DNA of 64,000 nucleotides, from the NCBI RefSeq assembly GCF_019024325.1, contig NZ_JAFNJS010000001.1, positions 1 to 64,000 on the forward strand, read 5' to 3'. The number at the start of each line of letters is the position of its first letter. Position 1 is the first letter of the stretch. This document shows positions 52,695 to 60,870 of this stretch, one piece after another. The position numbers and the translations under genes were made by a program. The notes beneath the pieces are model-generated. The model saw nothing but the letters and a program-made list of their open reading frames with translations, had not been told where the DNA came from and ran no database searches. Source of the DNA: Falsiroseomonas tokyonensis. Its GTDB lineage: Bacteria; Pseudomonadota; Alphaproteobacteria; Acetobacterales; Acetobacteraceae.

Positions 52695-53426
52695 TCAGTG
52701 CTTCGGCGGCGGCACGAAGACCACCCGTTCGCCGTTGCGGGTCTCGCTCGGCAGGCAGAGCGCGGCCAGCGCCGGCGCCACCTCCGCCGGCTGGGTCAGC
52801 GTGGCGGGATCCTCGCCCGGCATGGCCTGGGCGCGCAGCTTGGTGGCGACGATGTCGGGGTCGAAGAGGTTCACCCGCAGCTTCGTGCTCGCCACTTCCT
52901 GCGCCCAGGTCTGCACCAGGTGCTCCATCCCCGCCTTGGTGGCGCCATAGAGGCCCCAATAGGCCTTGGGCCGCAGCACCCGACCGGTGGTGACGAAGAC
53001 GGCGCGCCCGGCCTCCGCCGCGCGCAGCGGCGGGTCGCAGGTGCGGATCAGCCGCCAGGCGGCGGCCATGTTCACGCCCACCGTCTCGGCGAAGTCCTTG
53101 GGCTCGATATGCGCCACCGGGGTCAGCTTGTTCAGCACGCCGGCATTGTGGACCAGGATGTCCAGCCGCCCGAAGCGTTCCATGATCGAAGGGCCGATCA
53201 GGTCCAGCTGCTTTTCCGCATCCCGGTGCAGGTTCAGCGTCAGCAGCGTGGCGCCGCGGCCGGTGGCGGCGCGGATCGCGTCATCCGTCTCCTCCAGCCC
53301 GCCCTGGGTGCGGGCGATGAGCACGAGCTGCGCGCCCATCCGCGCCAGTTCCACGGCGAGCGCGGCGCCGATGCCGCGGGAGGCGCCGGTGACCAGGGCA
53401 ACACGATTCTCAAGCGGAAGGCTCAC
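52695..53426 (-). CDS. Short-chain dehydrogenase/reductase
   Basis: A 243-residue SDR. The start is GTG 53426 (VSLPLENRVALVTGASRGIG). The cofactor motif TGASRGIG, the stabilising NAG in LVHNAGVLNK and the catalytic Tyr-x3-Lys in YGATKAGMEHL are all present. The Arg in IARTQGG after the second strand hints at NADP(H). Substrate is unknown. It lies next to purF in the same orientation. Confidence 0.9.
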   Translation of the reverse strand: MSLPLENRVALVTGASRGIGAALAVELARMGAQLVLIARTQGGLEETDDAIRAATGRGATLLTLNLHRDAEKQLDLIGPSIMERFGRLDILVHNAGVLNKLTPVAHIEPKDFAETVGVNMAAAWRLIRTCDPPLRAAEAGRAVFVTTGRVLRPKAYWGLYGATKAGMEHLVQTWAQEVASTKLRVNLFDPDIVATKLRAQAMPGEDPATLTQPAEVAPALAALCLPSETRNGERVVFVPPPKH

Positions 53427-53494
53427 GGCAGGGTCCCAGTTCGAAAGGCGCAGCGATGGGGGTGACGTCGCGGCCGACCGCGCAGTGGGTCCGG

Positions 53495-54979
53495 CTACCG
53501 GTTGGCGACCTGCAGCAGCGGCAGCGGACGTTCGGAATTGTCCTGCGCATCGGTCAGCGGGATGGCGTAGTCGCCGGTGAAGCAGGCGTCGCAATAGGAC
53601 GGCGCCGCCGCATCCCGCCCCGGCTTGCCGAGCGCGCGATACAGGCCATCGAGGGAGATGAAGGCCAGGCTGTCCGCGCCGATGATGCGCGCCATCTCCG
53701 CCACGTCGTGCTGCGCCGCCAGCAGCTTGGCGCGTTCCGGCGTATCGATGCCGTAGAAGCAGGAATGCGTGGTGGGCGGGGAGGAAATGCGCATATGCAC
53801 CTCCGTCGCCCCGGCCTGGCGCACCATCTCCACGATCTTCCGGCTGGTGGTGCCGCGGACGATGCTGTCGTCCACCAGCACCACGCGCTTGCCCTCGATC
53901 ATGCTGCGATTGGCGCTGTGCTTCAGCTTCACGCCGAGGTTGCGGATCTGGTCCGTCGGCTCGATGAAGGTGCGGCCGACATAATGGTTGCGGATGATGC
54001 CGAGCTCGAAGGGAATGCCGGCTTCCGTCGCATAGCCCATCGCCGCCGGCACGCCGCTGTCCGGCACGGGCACGATGACATCGGCCTCGACGCCGGACTC
54101 GCGCGCGAGCTCCGCGCCGATGCGCTTGCGCGTGTCATAGACCGGGGTGCCTTCCACGATGGAATCGGGGCGGGCGAAGTAGATGTACTCGAAAATGCAG
54201 AAGCGCGGGTTGGCCGGGCGGGCGAAGGGGCGGATGGAGCGCACCCCCGCATCGTCGATCATCACGATCTCGCCCGGCTCCACGTCCCGGACGAATTCGG
54301 CGCCGACGATATCCAGGCCGCAGGTCTCGCTGGCCAGCACATGGCCGCCGGCGGCGAGCTTGCCCAGCACCAGCGGCCGCACGCCCAGCGGATCCCGCGC
54401 GCCGATCAGCGCGCCATTGTGCAGCGCGACCAGGCTGTAGGCGCCCTGCACCTGCTTCAGCGCATCGATCAGCCGATCGATCACGGTGGAATACAGGCTG
54501 ATGGCGATGAGGTGGATGAAGACCTCGGAATCCGTCGTCGACTGGAACAGGCAGCCGCGGCGCACCAGGGCGCGCTTCAGCACATGCGCATTGGTCAGGT
54601 TGCCGTTATGCGCCACGGCGAAGCCGCCGAATTCGAAATCGGCATAAAGCGGCTGCACATTGCGCAGCGCGGTTTCCCCGGTGGTGGCGTAGCGGTTGTG
54701 GCCGACCGCGGCATGGCCCGGCAGCCGGGCAATCACCGCGGCATCGCCGAAATTGTCGCCGACCAGGCCGCGGCCCTTATGGGCGTGGAACTGCCCCTGG
54801 CTGCCCCCCTGCCCGGCCAGGGAGACGATGCCCGCCGCCTCCTGCCCCCGATGCTGCAGGGCATGCAGGCCGAGCGCGGTCAGCGCCGCGGCATCGGCGC
54901 TGCCCCAGACCCCGACGACGCCGCATTCCTCATGCGGATGGTCATCGTCACCGATATCCCACTGGCTGGCCTGGGTCAT
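53495..54979 (-). CDS. purF: Amidophosphoribosyltransferase
   Basis: PurF makes 5-phosphoribosylamine from PRPP and glutamine, the first step of purine synthesis. The 494-residue protein has the nucleophile Cys in HEECGVVGVWG at about residue 19, so a short propeptide is removed. The glutaminase domain has LHALQHRGQEAAGIVS and GHNRYATTGE; the PRPP site is VVLVDDSIVRGTTSRKI near residue 355. Length is normal. cvpA lies 10 bases upstream in the same direction. Confidence 0.97.
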   Translation of the reverse strand: MTQASQWDIGDDDHPHEECGVVGVWGSADAAALTALGLHALQHRGQEAAGIVSLAGQGGSQGQFHAHKGRGLVGDNFGDAAVIARLPGHAAVGHNRYATTGETALRNVQPLYADFEFGGFAVAHNGNLTNAHVLKRALVRRGCLFQSTTDSEVFIHLIAISLYSTVIDRLIDALKQVQGAYSLVALHNGALIGARDPLGVRPLVLGKLAAGGHVLASETCGLDIVGAEFVRDVEPGEIVMIDDAGVRSIRPFARPANPRFCIFEYIYFARPDSIVEGTPVYDTRKRIGAELARESGVEADVIVPVPDSGVPAAMGYATEAGIPFELGIIRNHYVGRTFIEPTDQIRNLGVKLKHSANRSMIEGKRVVLVDDSIVRGTTSRKIVEMVRQAGATEVHMRISSPPTTHSCFYGIDTPERAKLLAAQHDVAEMARIIGADSLAFISLDGLYRALGKPGRDAAAPSYCDACFTGDYAIPLTDAQDNSERPLPLLQVANR

Positions 54980-54988
54980 GCGCGTCCT

Positions 54989-55549
54989 TCAGATCCGGCT
55001 GCGCGCGGGGGGGCGAAGCAGCTGGTCCATGCTGGGGTCCTGGCGACCCGTGCCTTCCGGCAGGCGCGGGCGGAATTCTTCAGGCAGATGCTCCACCACC
55101 CAGGCCGCCCCCTTCGCCGCAAGCGGCAGGGACCGCGCCTGGCGGACCGGGTCCGGCCAGCGATCCGTCGCAGGCAGCACCAGGCCCGCCACGATATAGG
55201 CGATCACGATCACGAAAGCACCCCGCGCCAGTCCGAAGACCAGGCCAAGCACGCGATCCACGCCACCCAGGGCCGAGCGCTGCACATGGCCGGCCAGCCA
55301 AGCGATCAGCAGCTTGAGAATGATCAGCACCACCAGGAAGACGGCGCCGACGGCGACACCGGTGGCCAGCCAGGGCAGTTCGATATGCTGCGCCATGATG
55401 GGCGTGACGGCGGGTTCCGCGACCAGCGCAAGCACGATCGCCCCCGCCCAGGCGCCGATGCCCAGAACCTCGCGCACCAATCCGCGGAAATAGGCGAGTC
55501 CGGCCGAGAGCAGCAGCACGGCGAGGACGACGGCATCAACCCAGGTCAT
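54989..55549 (-). CDS. cvpA: CvpA family membrane protein
   Basis: A 186-residue membrane protein with four likely helices (about 5-25, 30-50, 65-87 and 103-125). It begins MTWVDAVVLAVLLLSAGLAYFRG, the usual CvpA start, followed by REVLGIGAWAGAIVLALV and the conserved DRVLGLVFGLARG loop. Its role is linked to colicin V production and purine operon maintenance in other bacteria. The C-terminal tail after residue 140 is cytosolic and polar. It is upstream of purF, the classic pairing. Confidence 0.93.
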   Translation of the reverse strand: MTWVDAVVLAVLLLSAGLAYFRGLVREVLGIGAWAGAIVLALVAEPAVTPIMAQHIELPWLATGVAVGAVFLVVLIILKLLIAWLAGHVQRSALGGVDRVLGLVFGLARGAFVIVIAYIVAGLVLPATDRWPDPVRQARSLPLAAKGAAWVVEHLPEEFRPRLPEGTGRQDPSMDQLLRPPARSRI

Positions 55550-55616
55550 CGCGCGAGCCTATAGCGGGCGGGGGGGCGGGTGTCATGGTGGCGCGGCGCG
55601 CCGCGCGACAGCCACC

Positions 55617-56591
55617 TCACACCCCGTGCCAGTCGCGGAACCAGGCCACGAACTTCGGGATTCCCTCCGTCAGGGTCGTGGTCGGCGCGAAGCCGGCGAG
55701 CGCCTGGATGGCGGAGATATCCGCGAAGGTTTCCTCCACATCCGCCACCGGGCGCGGCGCGTCCTGGATGATGGCGCGGCGGCCGAGGCCTTCCTCCAGC
55801 AGCCGCACCAGGGTCAGCACCCGCTCCGCCCGGTTGTTGCCGATGTTCAGCAGGCGGGCGCGGTCGCCATTCGCCGGCGGATGCGGCAGGCAGCCGATCA
55901 CGCCCTGCACGATGTCGTCGATATAGGTGAAGTCCCGCTTCAGCTCGCCGCCCTCGTACAGGGTAATCGGCTCCCCGGCCGCGATGGCGCGGGCGAAGCT
56001 GTAATAGGCCATGTCCGGCCGGCCCCAGGGGCCATAGACGGTGAAGAAGCGCAGCCCGGTCTGCGGCAGGCCGTAGATGTGGCTATAGGCCTGCCCAATC
56101 AGCTCATCCGCCCGCTTGGTCGCGGCGTAGAGGGAGACCGGCAGTTCCACCGGATCCGTCTCCCGGAACGGCAGCCTCGTATTGCCGCCATAGACCGAGG
56201 AGGAGGAGGCATAGACCAGGTGCCGCAGCGCCGGCATGCGCCGCGCCGCCTCCAGCAGCACCACATGGCCCATGACGTTGGAGGCCACATAGGCATAGGG
56301 GTCGATCATGGAATGCCGCACCCCGGCCTGGGCGGCCAGGTGGATGATCTCCGTGATGCCGGCCAGTTCCGGCGCCAGGCCCTCGAAGACCGCGTCGCGC
56401 TGCGCCAGGTCCAGGCGCAGGAAGGTGAAGCCCGGCCGCGGCTTCAGCCGGGCCAGCCGCGCCTCCTTCAGCGTCACGTCGTAGTAGCTGTTGACGTTGT
56501 CCAGCCCGATCACGCGCTCGCCCCGCGCCAGCAGCGCGGCGGCGACATGCGATCCGACAAAACCCGCAACTCCCGTGACGAGAATCGTCAT
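55617..56591 (-). CDS. NAD-dependent nucleotide-sugar epimerase (UDP-glucuronate 4-epimerase-like)
   Basis: A 324-residue extended SDR. The NAD site is VTGVAGFVGSHVAAALL; the catalytic Tyr-x3-Lys is in VSLYAATKRADELIG, and the HLAAQAGVRHSM and YGPWGRPDMAYYSF motifs are those of UDP-glucuronate 4-epimerases. It would supply galacturonate for lipopolysaccharide or capsule. It stands alone between cvpA and radA on the minus strand. Confidence 0.9.
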   Translation of the reverse strand: MTILVTGVAGFVGSHVAAALLARGERVIGLDNVNSYYDVTLKEARLARLKPRPGFTFLRLDLAQRDAVFEGLAPELAGITEIIHLAAQAGVRHSMIDPYAYVASNVMGHVVLLEAARRMPALRHLVYASSSSVYGGNTRLPFRETDPVELPVSLYAATKRADELIGQAYSHIYGLPQTGLRFFTVYGPWGRPDMAYYSFARAIAAGEPITLYEGGELKRDFTYIDDIVQGVIGCLPHPPANGDRARLLNIGNNRAERVLTLVRLLEEGLGRRAIIQDAPRPVADVEETFADISAIQALAGFAPTTTLTEGIPKFVAWFRDWHGV

Positions 56592-56645
56592 CCTGTCTCG
56601 ATTCCCTCCTAAAGTCGCTGTACCGCCGTCAGCTGGGCCTCCACG

Positions 56646-58073
56646 TCAAGCCTTGGGCGCGCCGGAAGCTTCGGCCGCCGGCGGGCGCTTCACCGTCTTC
56701 GCGGCGAAAATGGCGACAAGATCCGCCAGATGTCCGGTCTCCGAAAGCTTGAGGCCGGGCAGCGCCGGCGGGGTGCCGCTGCCCCGCGCGACCCGGCGCG
56801 GCAGGGTGGCGGCGGTGAAGCCGAGCTTCTGGGCCTCCCTCAGCCTGGTCTCGGCCTGGCTCACCTGGCGCACCTCGCCCGACAGGCCGACCTCCCCGAA
56901 ATAGACCGCGCCGGGGTCGGTCGGCCGGTCGGTGGCCGCCGAGATCAGCGCCGCCGCCACGGCGAGATCCGCCGCGGGCTCCGCGATGCGCAGCCCGCCG
57001 GCCACGTTCAGATAGACGTCGTTCATGCCGACGCCGAGGCCGCAGCGCGTCTCCAGCACCGCCAGCAGCATGGCCAAACGCCCGGAATCCCAGCCAACCA
57101 CCTGCCGGCGGGGGCTGCCGCCCGAGCTCGGCGAGAGCAGGCACTGCACCTCCACCAGCACCGGCCGCGTGCCCTCGATGCCCGCGAAGACGGCGCTGCC
57201 GGAGACATTGCCGCGGCGCTCCGCCAGGAAGAGGGCGGAGGGATTGGCCACCTCGACCAGCCCGCGCTCCGTCATCTCGAAGACCCCGATCTCGTCCGTC
57301 GCGCCATAGCGGTTCTTCACGGCGCGCAGGATCCGGAACTGGTGGCCGCGATCGCCTTCGAAATAGAGCGTCGCATCGACCATGTGCTCCAGCACCCGCG
57401 GCCCGGCCAGGGTGCCTTCCTTGGTGACATGGCCGACCAGCACGATGGCGAAGCCGCGCGCCTTGGCGAGGCGGATCAATTCCGCGGCACAGGCCCGCAC
57501 TTGGCTGACCGTGCCGGGCGCGGAGTCCAGCGCATCGAGCCAGACGGTCTGGATCGAGTCGATGATGACCAGCGCCACATCGCCCTCCCCCTCCAGGCTG
57601 GCGACGATGTCGCGCAGGCTGGTGGCCGCCGCCAGGCCCATGGGGGAATCGGTCAGGCCGAGGCGCGCGGCGCGCAGCCGCACCTGCTCCACCGCCTCCT
57701 CGCCCGAGATGTACAGGCTGCGGCGGCCGGAGGAGGCGATGCGGGCGGCGGCCTGCAGCAGGATGGTGGACTTGCCGATGCCGGGATCGCCGCCGACCAG
57801 CACGGCGGAGGCCGGCACCAGCCCACCGCCGAGCACGCGGTCCAGCTCCGCGATCCCGGTCAGGATGCGGGCCGGCGGGGCGGATTTGCCCTTGAGGCCG
57901 ACGAATTCCACCCGCCGCCCGCCGGCGGCCTTGGCGGCCGGGCCGGGGCCGCGCTGTTCGGCGACTTCTTCCTGGAGGGTGTTCCACTCGCCGCAGGCAT
58001 CGCAACGGCCCTGCCATTTCGGGTGCGGCGCGCCGCAGGCCTGGCAGACGTAGCGGGAGACGGGCTTGGCCAT
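56646..58073 (-). CDS. radA: DNA repair protein RadA
   Basis: RadA helps RecA-driven branch migration. The 475-residue protein starts with a four-Cys zinc finger (YVCQACGAPHPKW, then RCDACGEW). Walker A is VGGDPGIGKSTIL, Walker B VALVIIDSIQT, and the RadA-specific motif KNRYGATDEIGVFEM is present at about residue 260. The C-terminal Lon-like domain follows (GVGMNDVYLNVAGG, DPGAVYFGEVGLSGEVR). Length is normal. It ends just upstream of the epimerase gene. Confidence 0.96.
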   Translation of the reverse strand: MAKPVSRYVCQACGAPHPKWQGRCDACGEWNTLQEEVAEQRGPGPAAKAAGGRRVEFVGLKGKSAPPARILTGIAELDRVLGGGLVPASAVLVGGDPGIGKSTILLQAAARIASSGRRSLYISGEEAVEQVRLRAARLGLTDSPMGLAAATSLRDIVASLEGEGDVALVIIDSIQTVWLDALDSAPGTVSQVRACAAELIRLAKARGFAIVLVGHVTKEGTLAGPRVLEHMVDATLYFEGDRGHQFRILRAVKNRYGATDEIGVFEMTERGLVEVANPSALFLAERRGNVSGSAVFAGIEGTRPVLVEVQCLLSPSSGGSPRRQVVGWDSGRLAMLLAVLETRCGLGVGMNDVYLNVAGGLRIAEPAADLAVAAALISAATDRPTDPGAVYFGEVGLSGEVRQVSQAETRLREAQKLGFTAATLPRRVARGSGTPPALPGLKLSETGHLADLVAIFAAKTVKRPPAAEASGAPKA

Positions 58074-58075
58074 GT

Positions 58076-58768
58076 TCAGCCGCTGACCTGTTCGATATGG
58101 GGGGTGGGGCGGCCGGACCAGCGCAGCCGCCAGATGGCGCCCTGGGCCGGGGACTGCACCGCATGCGGCCAGAGCGCCACCAGGCAGGTGCCGCCCGGAT
58201 CGCGGACCGAGGGATAGAGGATGCCGTTATGCCCCGCCGCCATCACCTCCACCGCCAGCGCATTGCCGGCGGGGTAGCCGATGGCCGGGTCCGGATCCAG
58301 GCAGGCCGGCCGCGGCGCCGCCCCGCGCAGGTCCAGGAAGGCACCGGCGAAGGATGCGTGCATTTCCACATAATCGACCTCGGCCTCGAAGACGCCGGTC
58401 TCGGCCAGGTGTCCCGTCAGGTGGAAGGCCACCTCGGCCAGCGCCGTCCGGGCGGCCAGCGCCGCATACCAGGCGCCACGCTCCGGCCCGTTGAAGCGGT
58501 TCAGGCCGCGCGGGCGGGCATAGGCGAAGGCGGCGTTGACGACGGCGGCATGCGGCACCCGCGCCACCAGATCCTCCGGCGGCAGGCCGGGCAACAGGCC
58601 GGAGGCGGCATTCAGCCGGGCGCTGGTCGCCCCCTCCAGCGCCGCCAGCAGGGCGAATTCCTCATCGGTGTCGATCAGCGCGCGCAGCACGGACTCCCGT
58701 AGCCGCGCGGTGGTCACCAGGCGGGTGGTGCGGGGCAGCGCCTCCGTGCGGAGGGGAAAGCCCTTCAC
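58076..58768 (-). CDS. RES-domain toxin (NAD+ phosphorylase type)
   Basis: A 230-residue RES-domain protein, start GTG 58768 overlapping the antitoxin stop (GTGA). The domain's key residues are seen in GLNRFNGPERGAWYAALAARTALAE, where Arg, Tyr and Glu fit the RES triplet, and in GHNGILYPSVRDPGGTCLVALWP, with the conserved Ser. RES toxins in RES-Xre pairs destroy NAD+. The domain is complete. Coupled translation with the upstream Xre-type gene fits a toxin-antitoxin operon, although the antitoxin's reading frame may be disturbed near its start. Confidence 0.88.
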   Translation of the reverse strand: MKGFPLRTEALPRTTRLVTTARLRESVLRALIDTDEEFALLAALEGATSARLNAASGLLPGLPPEDLVARVPHAAVVNAAFAYARPRGLNRFNGPERGAWYAALAARTALAEVAFHLTGHLAETGVFEAEVDYVEMHASFAGAFLDLRGAAPRPACLDPDPAIGYPAGNALAVEVMAAGHNGILYPSVRDPGGTCLVALWPHAVQSPAQGAIWRLRWSGRPTPHIEQVSG

Positions 58769-59151
58769 AGCCCGCCGCGCATCGCATCCACATGCCGCCG
58801 CGCCTCGATCAGCCGGGGGATGCCACCCTCGATCATCGCCGCGACCGGCGACAGGCCGCCGAAGAGCGGGTTGCGATTGGCCAGGCGCGGCCAGCGATCG
58901 GCCATGGCATCGCCGAACAGCAGGTGCAGGCCCTTGAACAGGCCGATCAGGGCGGAGGCGCGGGTCAGCTGGTCCTGCGACAGGCTGCCGCTCCAGCGGC
59001 CGGCGCGCATGCGGTCCCAGGTGGTGGCGGAGACGCCGAGCAGGGCCGCCGCCTCCTGCCCCGTCAAATGCCAGGCCTCCGCCAGCCGCAGCAGCGCCTT
59101 CAGGGCGACGGGGATGAACCGCTCGCGCTCGGCCTCGGAGGCGAAAGTCAC
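58765..59151 (-). CDS. Xre/MbcA/ParS-type antitoxin of the RES toxin (start uncertain)
   Basis: The protein has an Xre-like helix-turn-helix with LTGQEAAALLGVSATTWDRMR and a C-terminal toxin-binding part with GLFKGLHLLFGDAMADRW and ANRNPLFGGLSPVAAMIEGG, the MbcA/ParS motif. The best start by ribosome site is ATG 59189 (GGAG 6 bases before), but that frame hits a stop after a run of eight C on the minus strand (59152-59159). The in-frame choices are GTG 59151, without a ribosome site (128 residues), or GTG 59220, inside the operator-like inverted repeat. One extra C in the run would restore the ATG start. So the gene may be phase-variable, damaged or mis-sequenced there. Confidence 0.75.
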   Translation of the reverse strand: MTFASEAERERFIPVALKALLRLAEAWHLTGQEAAALLGVSATTWDRMRAGRWSGSLSQDQLTRASALIGLFKGLHLLFGDAMADRWPRLANRNPLFGGLSPVAAMIEGGIPRLIEARRHVDAMRGGL

Positions 59152-59197
59152 GGGGGGGGCGGGCTGGGGAGGTTGGGCTGGATCTGCATGGCACGCT

Positions 59198-59227
59198 CCA
59201 TCTGGTGCCGAAGATGGCACCAGATGG
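59198..59227 (-). promoter_or_regulatory. 12-bp perfect inverted repeat, putative RES/Xre operator
   Basis: CCATCTGGTGCC (59198-59209) is followed after 6 bases by its exact inverse GGCACCAGATGG (59216-59227). It lies just before the preferred antitoxin ATG at 59189. Xre antitoxins bind such palindromes to repress their own operon, so this is the likely operator. Confidence 0.65.
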
Positions 59228-59257
59228 TGGTGAGTTCAAGTTTTGTTCACCGCCACG

Positions 59258-60055
59258 CTACTTCCGCAGCTCCATCTGGATCGGCCCCTCACGCTCCCCG
59301 CGCGCGAACTGGTCCACCATGGCGTTGCCCGTATCGCCCAGGCTGCGGGCCTCCCCGCGCCAGATGATCTGTCCGCGATGGATCATCGCCGCGTCGTCGC
59401 CGATGCGCCGCGCGCTGGCCATGTCGTGGGTGATCGACACCGCCGTGGCGCCCAGGCGCTTCACCACATCCACGATCAGCCCATCGATCACGGCGCCCAT
59501 GATGGGGTCCAGCCCCGTGGTCGGCTCGTCGAAGAAGATGATGTCGGGCTCGGCCGCGATGGCGCGGGCCAGTCCGACGCGCTTCTGCATGCCGCCCGAA
59601 AGCTCCGCCGGCGAGAGGTCGCCGACGCTGGCGGCCAGGCCCACCTGGGCCAGCACCTCCGCCGCCTTGTCGCGGGCGGCGCGGCGGGAAATGCGGCGCT
59701 GGGCCAGCAGCTTGAAGCTTACATTCTCCCATACCGGCAGGCTGTCGAACAGCGCGCCGTTCTGGAACAGCATGCCGATGCGGTCGTTCACCTGCTCCCG
59801 CTCCACCCGGGACAGTTTGGACACATCCCGCCCATCGATCTCGATGGTGCCGGCATCGGGGGTGATCAGCCCCAAAATGCATTTCAGCGTGACCGATTTG
59901 CCGGAGCCCGAGCCGCCCAGGATCACCATGGAATGCCCGGCGCGGATATCGAGGTCCACGCCATCCAGCACCTGCTTGGCGCCAAACGCCTTGCGCAGCC
60001 CCCGCAGGCGGATCTTCGGGACGTCGCTCATCGTGCCTTGGCGCGTGGAGATCAT
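59258..60055 (-). CDS. mlaF: MlaF-like ABC ATP-binding protein
   Basis: ATPase of the Mla-type lipid transport system. The 265-residue frame starts at ATG 60055, overlapping the mlaE stop; ATG 60031 (MSDVPKIRLRGLRKAF) is the other choice. Walker A is VILGGSGSGKSVTLK, the signature LSGGMQKRVGLARA and Walker B IIFFDEPTTGLDP are intact. No mlaD, mlaC or mlaB is adjacent in this window. It powers movement of phospholipids between outer and inner membranes. Confidence 0.9.
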   Translation of the reverse strand: MISTRQGTMSDVPKIRLRGLRKAFGAKQVLDGVDLDIRAGHSMVILGGSGSGKSVTLKCILGLITPDAGTIEIDGRDVSKLSRVEREQVNDRIGMLFQNGALFDSLPVWENVSFKLLAQRRISRRAARDKAAEVLAQVGLAASVGDLSPAELSGGMQKRVGLARAIAAEPDIIFFDEPTTGLDPIMGAVIDGLIVDVVKRLGATAVSITHDMASARRIGDDAAMIHRGQIIWRGEARSLGDTGNAMVDQFARGEREGPIQMELRK

Positions 60056-60870
60056 CGGCTGAACAGCACCGCGGTCAGCATATAGTCCAGCGCCAGGATC
60101 AGGATGGAGGAGGCGACCACGGCGGAGGTGGTGGCCCGCCCCACGCCCTGCGCCCCGCCACCCGACCGGTAGCCCGCCCAGCAGCCCATCAGCGTGATGA
60201 CGAAGCCGAAGACCGCCGCCTTGATCAGGCCGGAGACCACATCCGCCACCTGCAGGAAGTCGAAGGTCGCCTTGAGATAGGCGCCGGAAGCGAAGCCCAG
60301 TTGCTGCGTGCCGATCAGCCAGCCGCCCATCACGCCCAGCGTATCCGCCACCAGCACCAGCAACGGCAGCGCCAGCGTGCCGGCCAGCAGCCGCGGTGCC
60401 ACCAGGTATTTCATGGGGTTGGTGGACAGGGTGGACAGCGCGTCGATCTGGTCCGTCACCCGCATCGTGCCGATCTCGGCCGCGAAGGCGGCGCCGATGC
60501 GGCCGGCCACCATCAGCCCGGCCAGCACCGGGCCCAGTTCGCGGGTGATGGACAACACCACCACATTGGCCACCGCGCCTTCCGCATTGAAGCGGGAGAA
60601 GCCGGTATAGGATTGCAGCGCCAGCACCATGCCGGTGAAGACCGCGGTCAGCGCCACCACCGGCAGGCTGAACCAGGCGATCTCGACGAAGGCCTTCAGG
60701 AACAGGCGCCCATAGAAGGGCGGCCGCACCAGATGGCTGATTGCCTCCCCGGCAAACAGCGCGATGGCGCCGGTGGCCCGCAGCAGGCCGATGACCGCGC
60801 GGCCGAGCGCCGCGACCGGGTCCAGCAGGCGGTCCGAGAGGGTGCGCTCCAAGATCTCAGACGCCGCCAA
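60052..60870 (-). CDS. mlaE: MlaE-like ABC permease
   Basis: A 272-residue inner-membrane permease of the MlaE family. It has five to six hydrophobic helices and the family motifs ALQSYTGFSRFNAEG, ELGPVLAGLMVAGRIGAAFAAE, and MRVTDQIDALSTLSTNPMKY, which holds the EIGTMRVTEQIDAL-type loop. The C-terminal YRSGGGAQGVGRATTSAVV contacts the ATPase. It partners MlaF, encoded with an overlapping start. Its own start overlaps the end of alr by 14 bases. Confidence 0.92.
   Translation of the reverse strand: MAASEILERTLSDRLLDPVAALGRAVIGLLRATGAIALFAGEAISHLVRPPFYGRLFLKAFVEIAWFSLPVVALTAVFTGMVLALQSYTGFSRFNAEGAVANVVVLSITRELGPVLAGLMVAGRIGAAFAAEIGTMRVTDQIDALSTLSTNPMKYLVAPRLLAGTLALPLLVLVADTLGVMGGWLIGTQQLGFASGAYLKATFDFLQVADVVSGLIKAAVFGFVITLMGCWAGYRSGGGAQGVGRATTSAVVASSILILALDYMLTAVLFSR

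Noticed and set aside
59151-59220. GTG 59220 as antitoxin start
   Set aside because: It would place the start inside the palindromic operator and adds a Pro-rich leader without a ribosome site.
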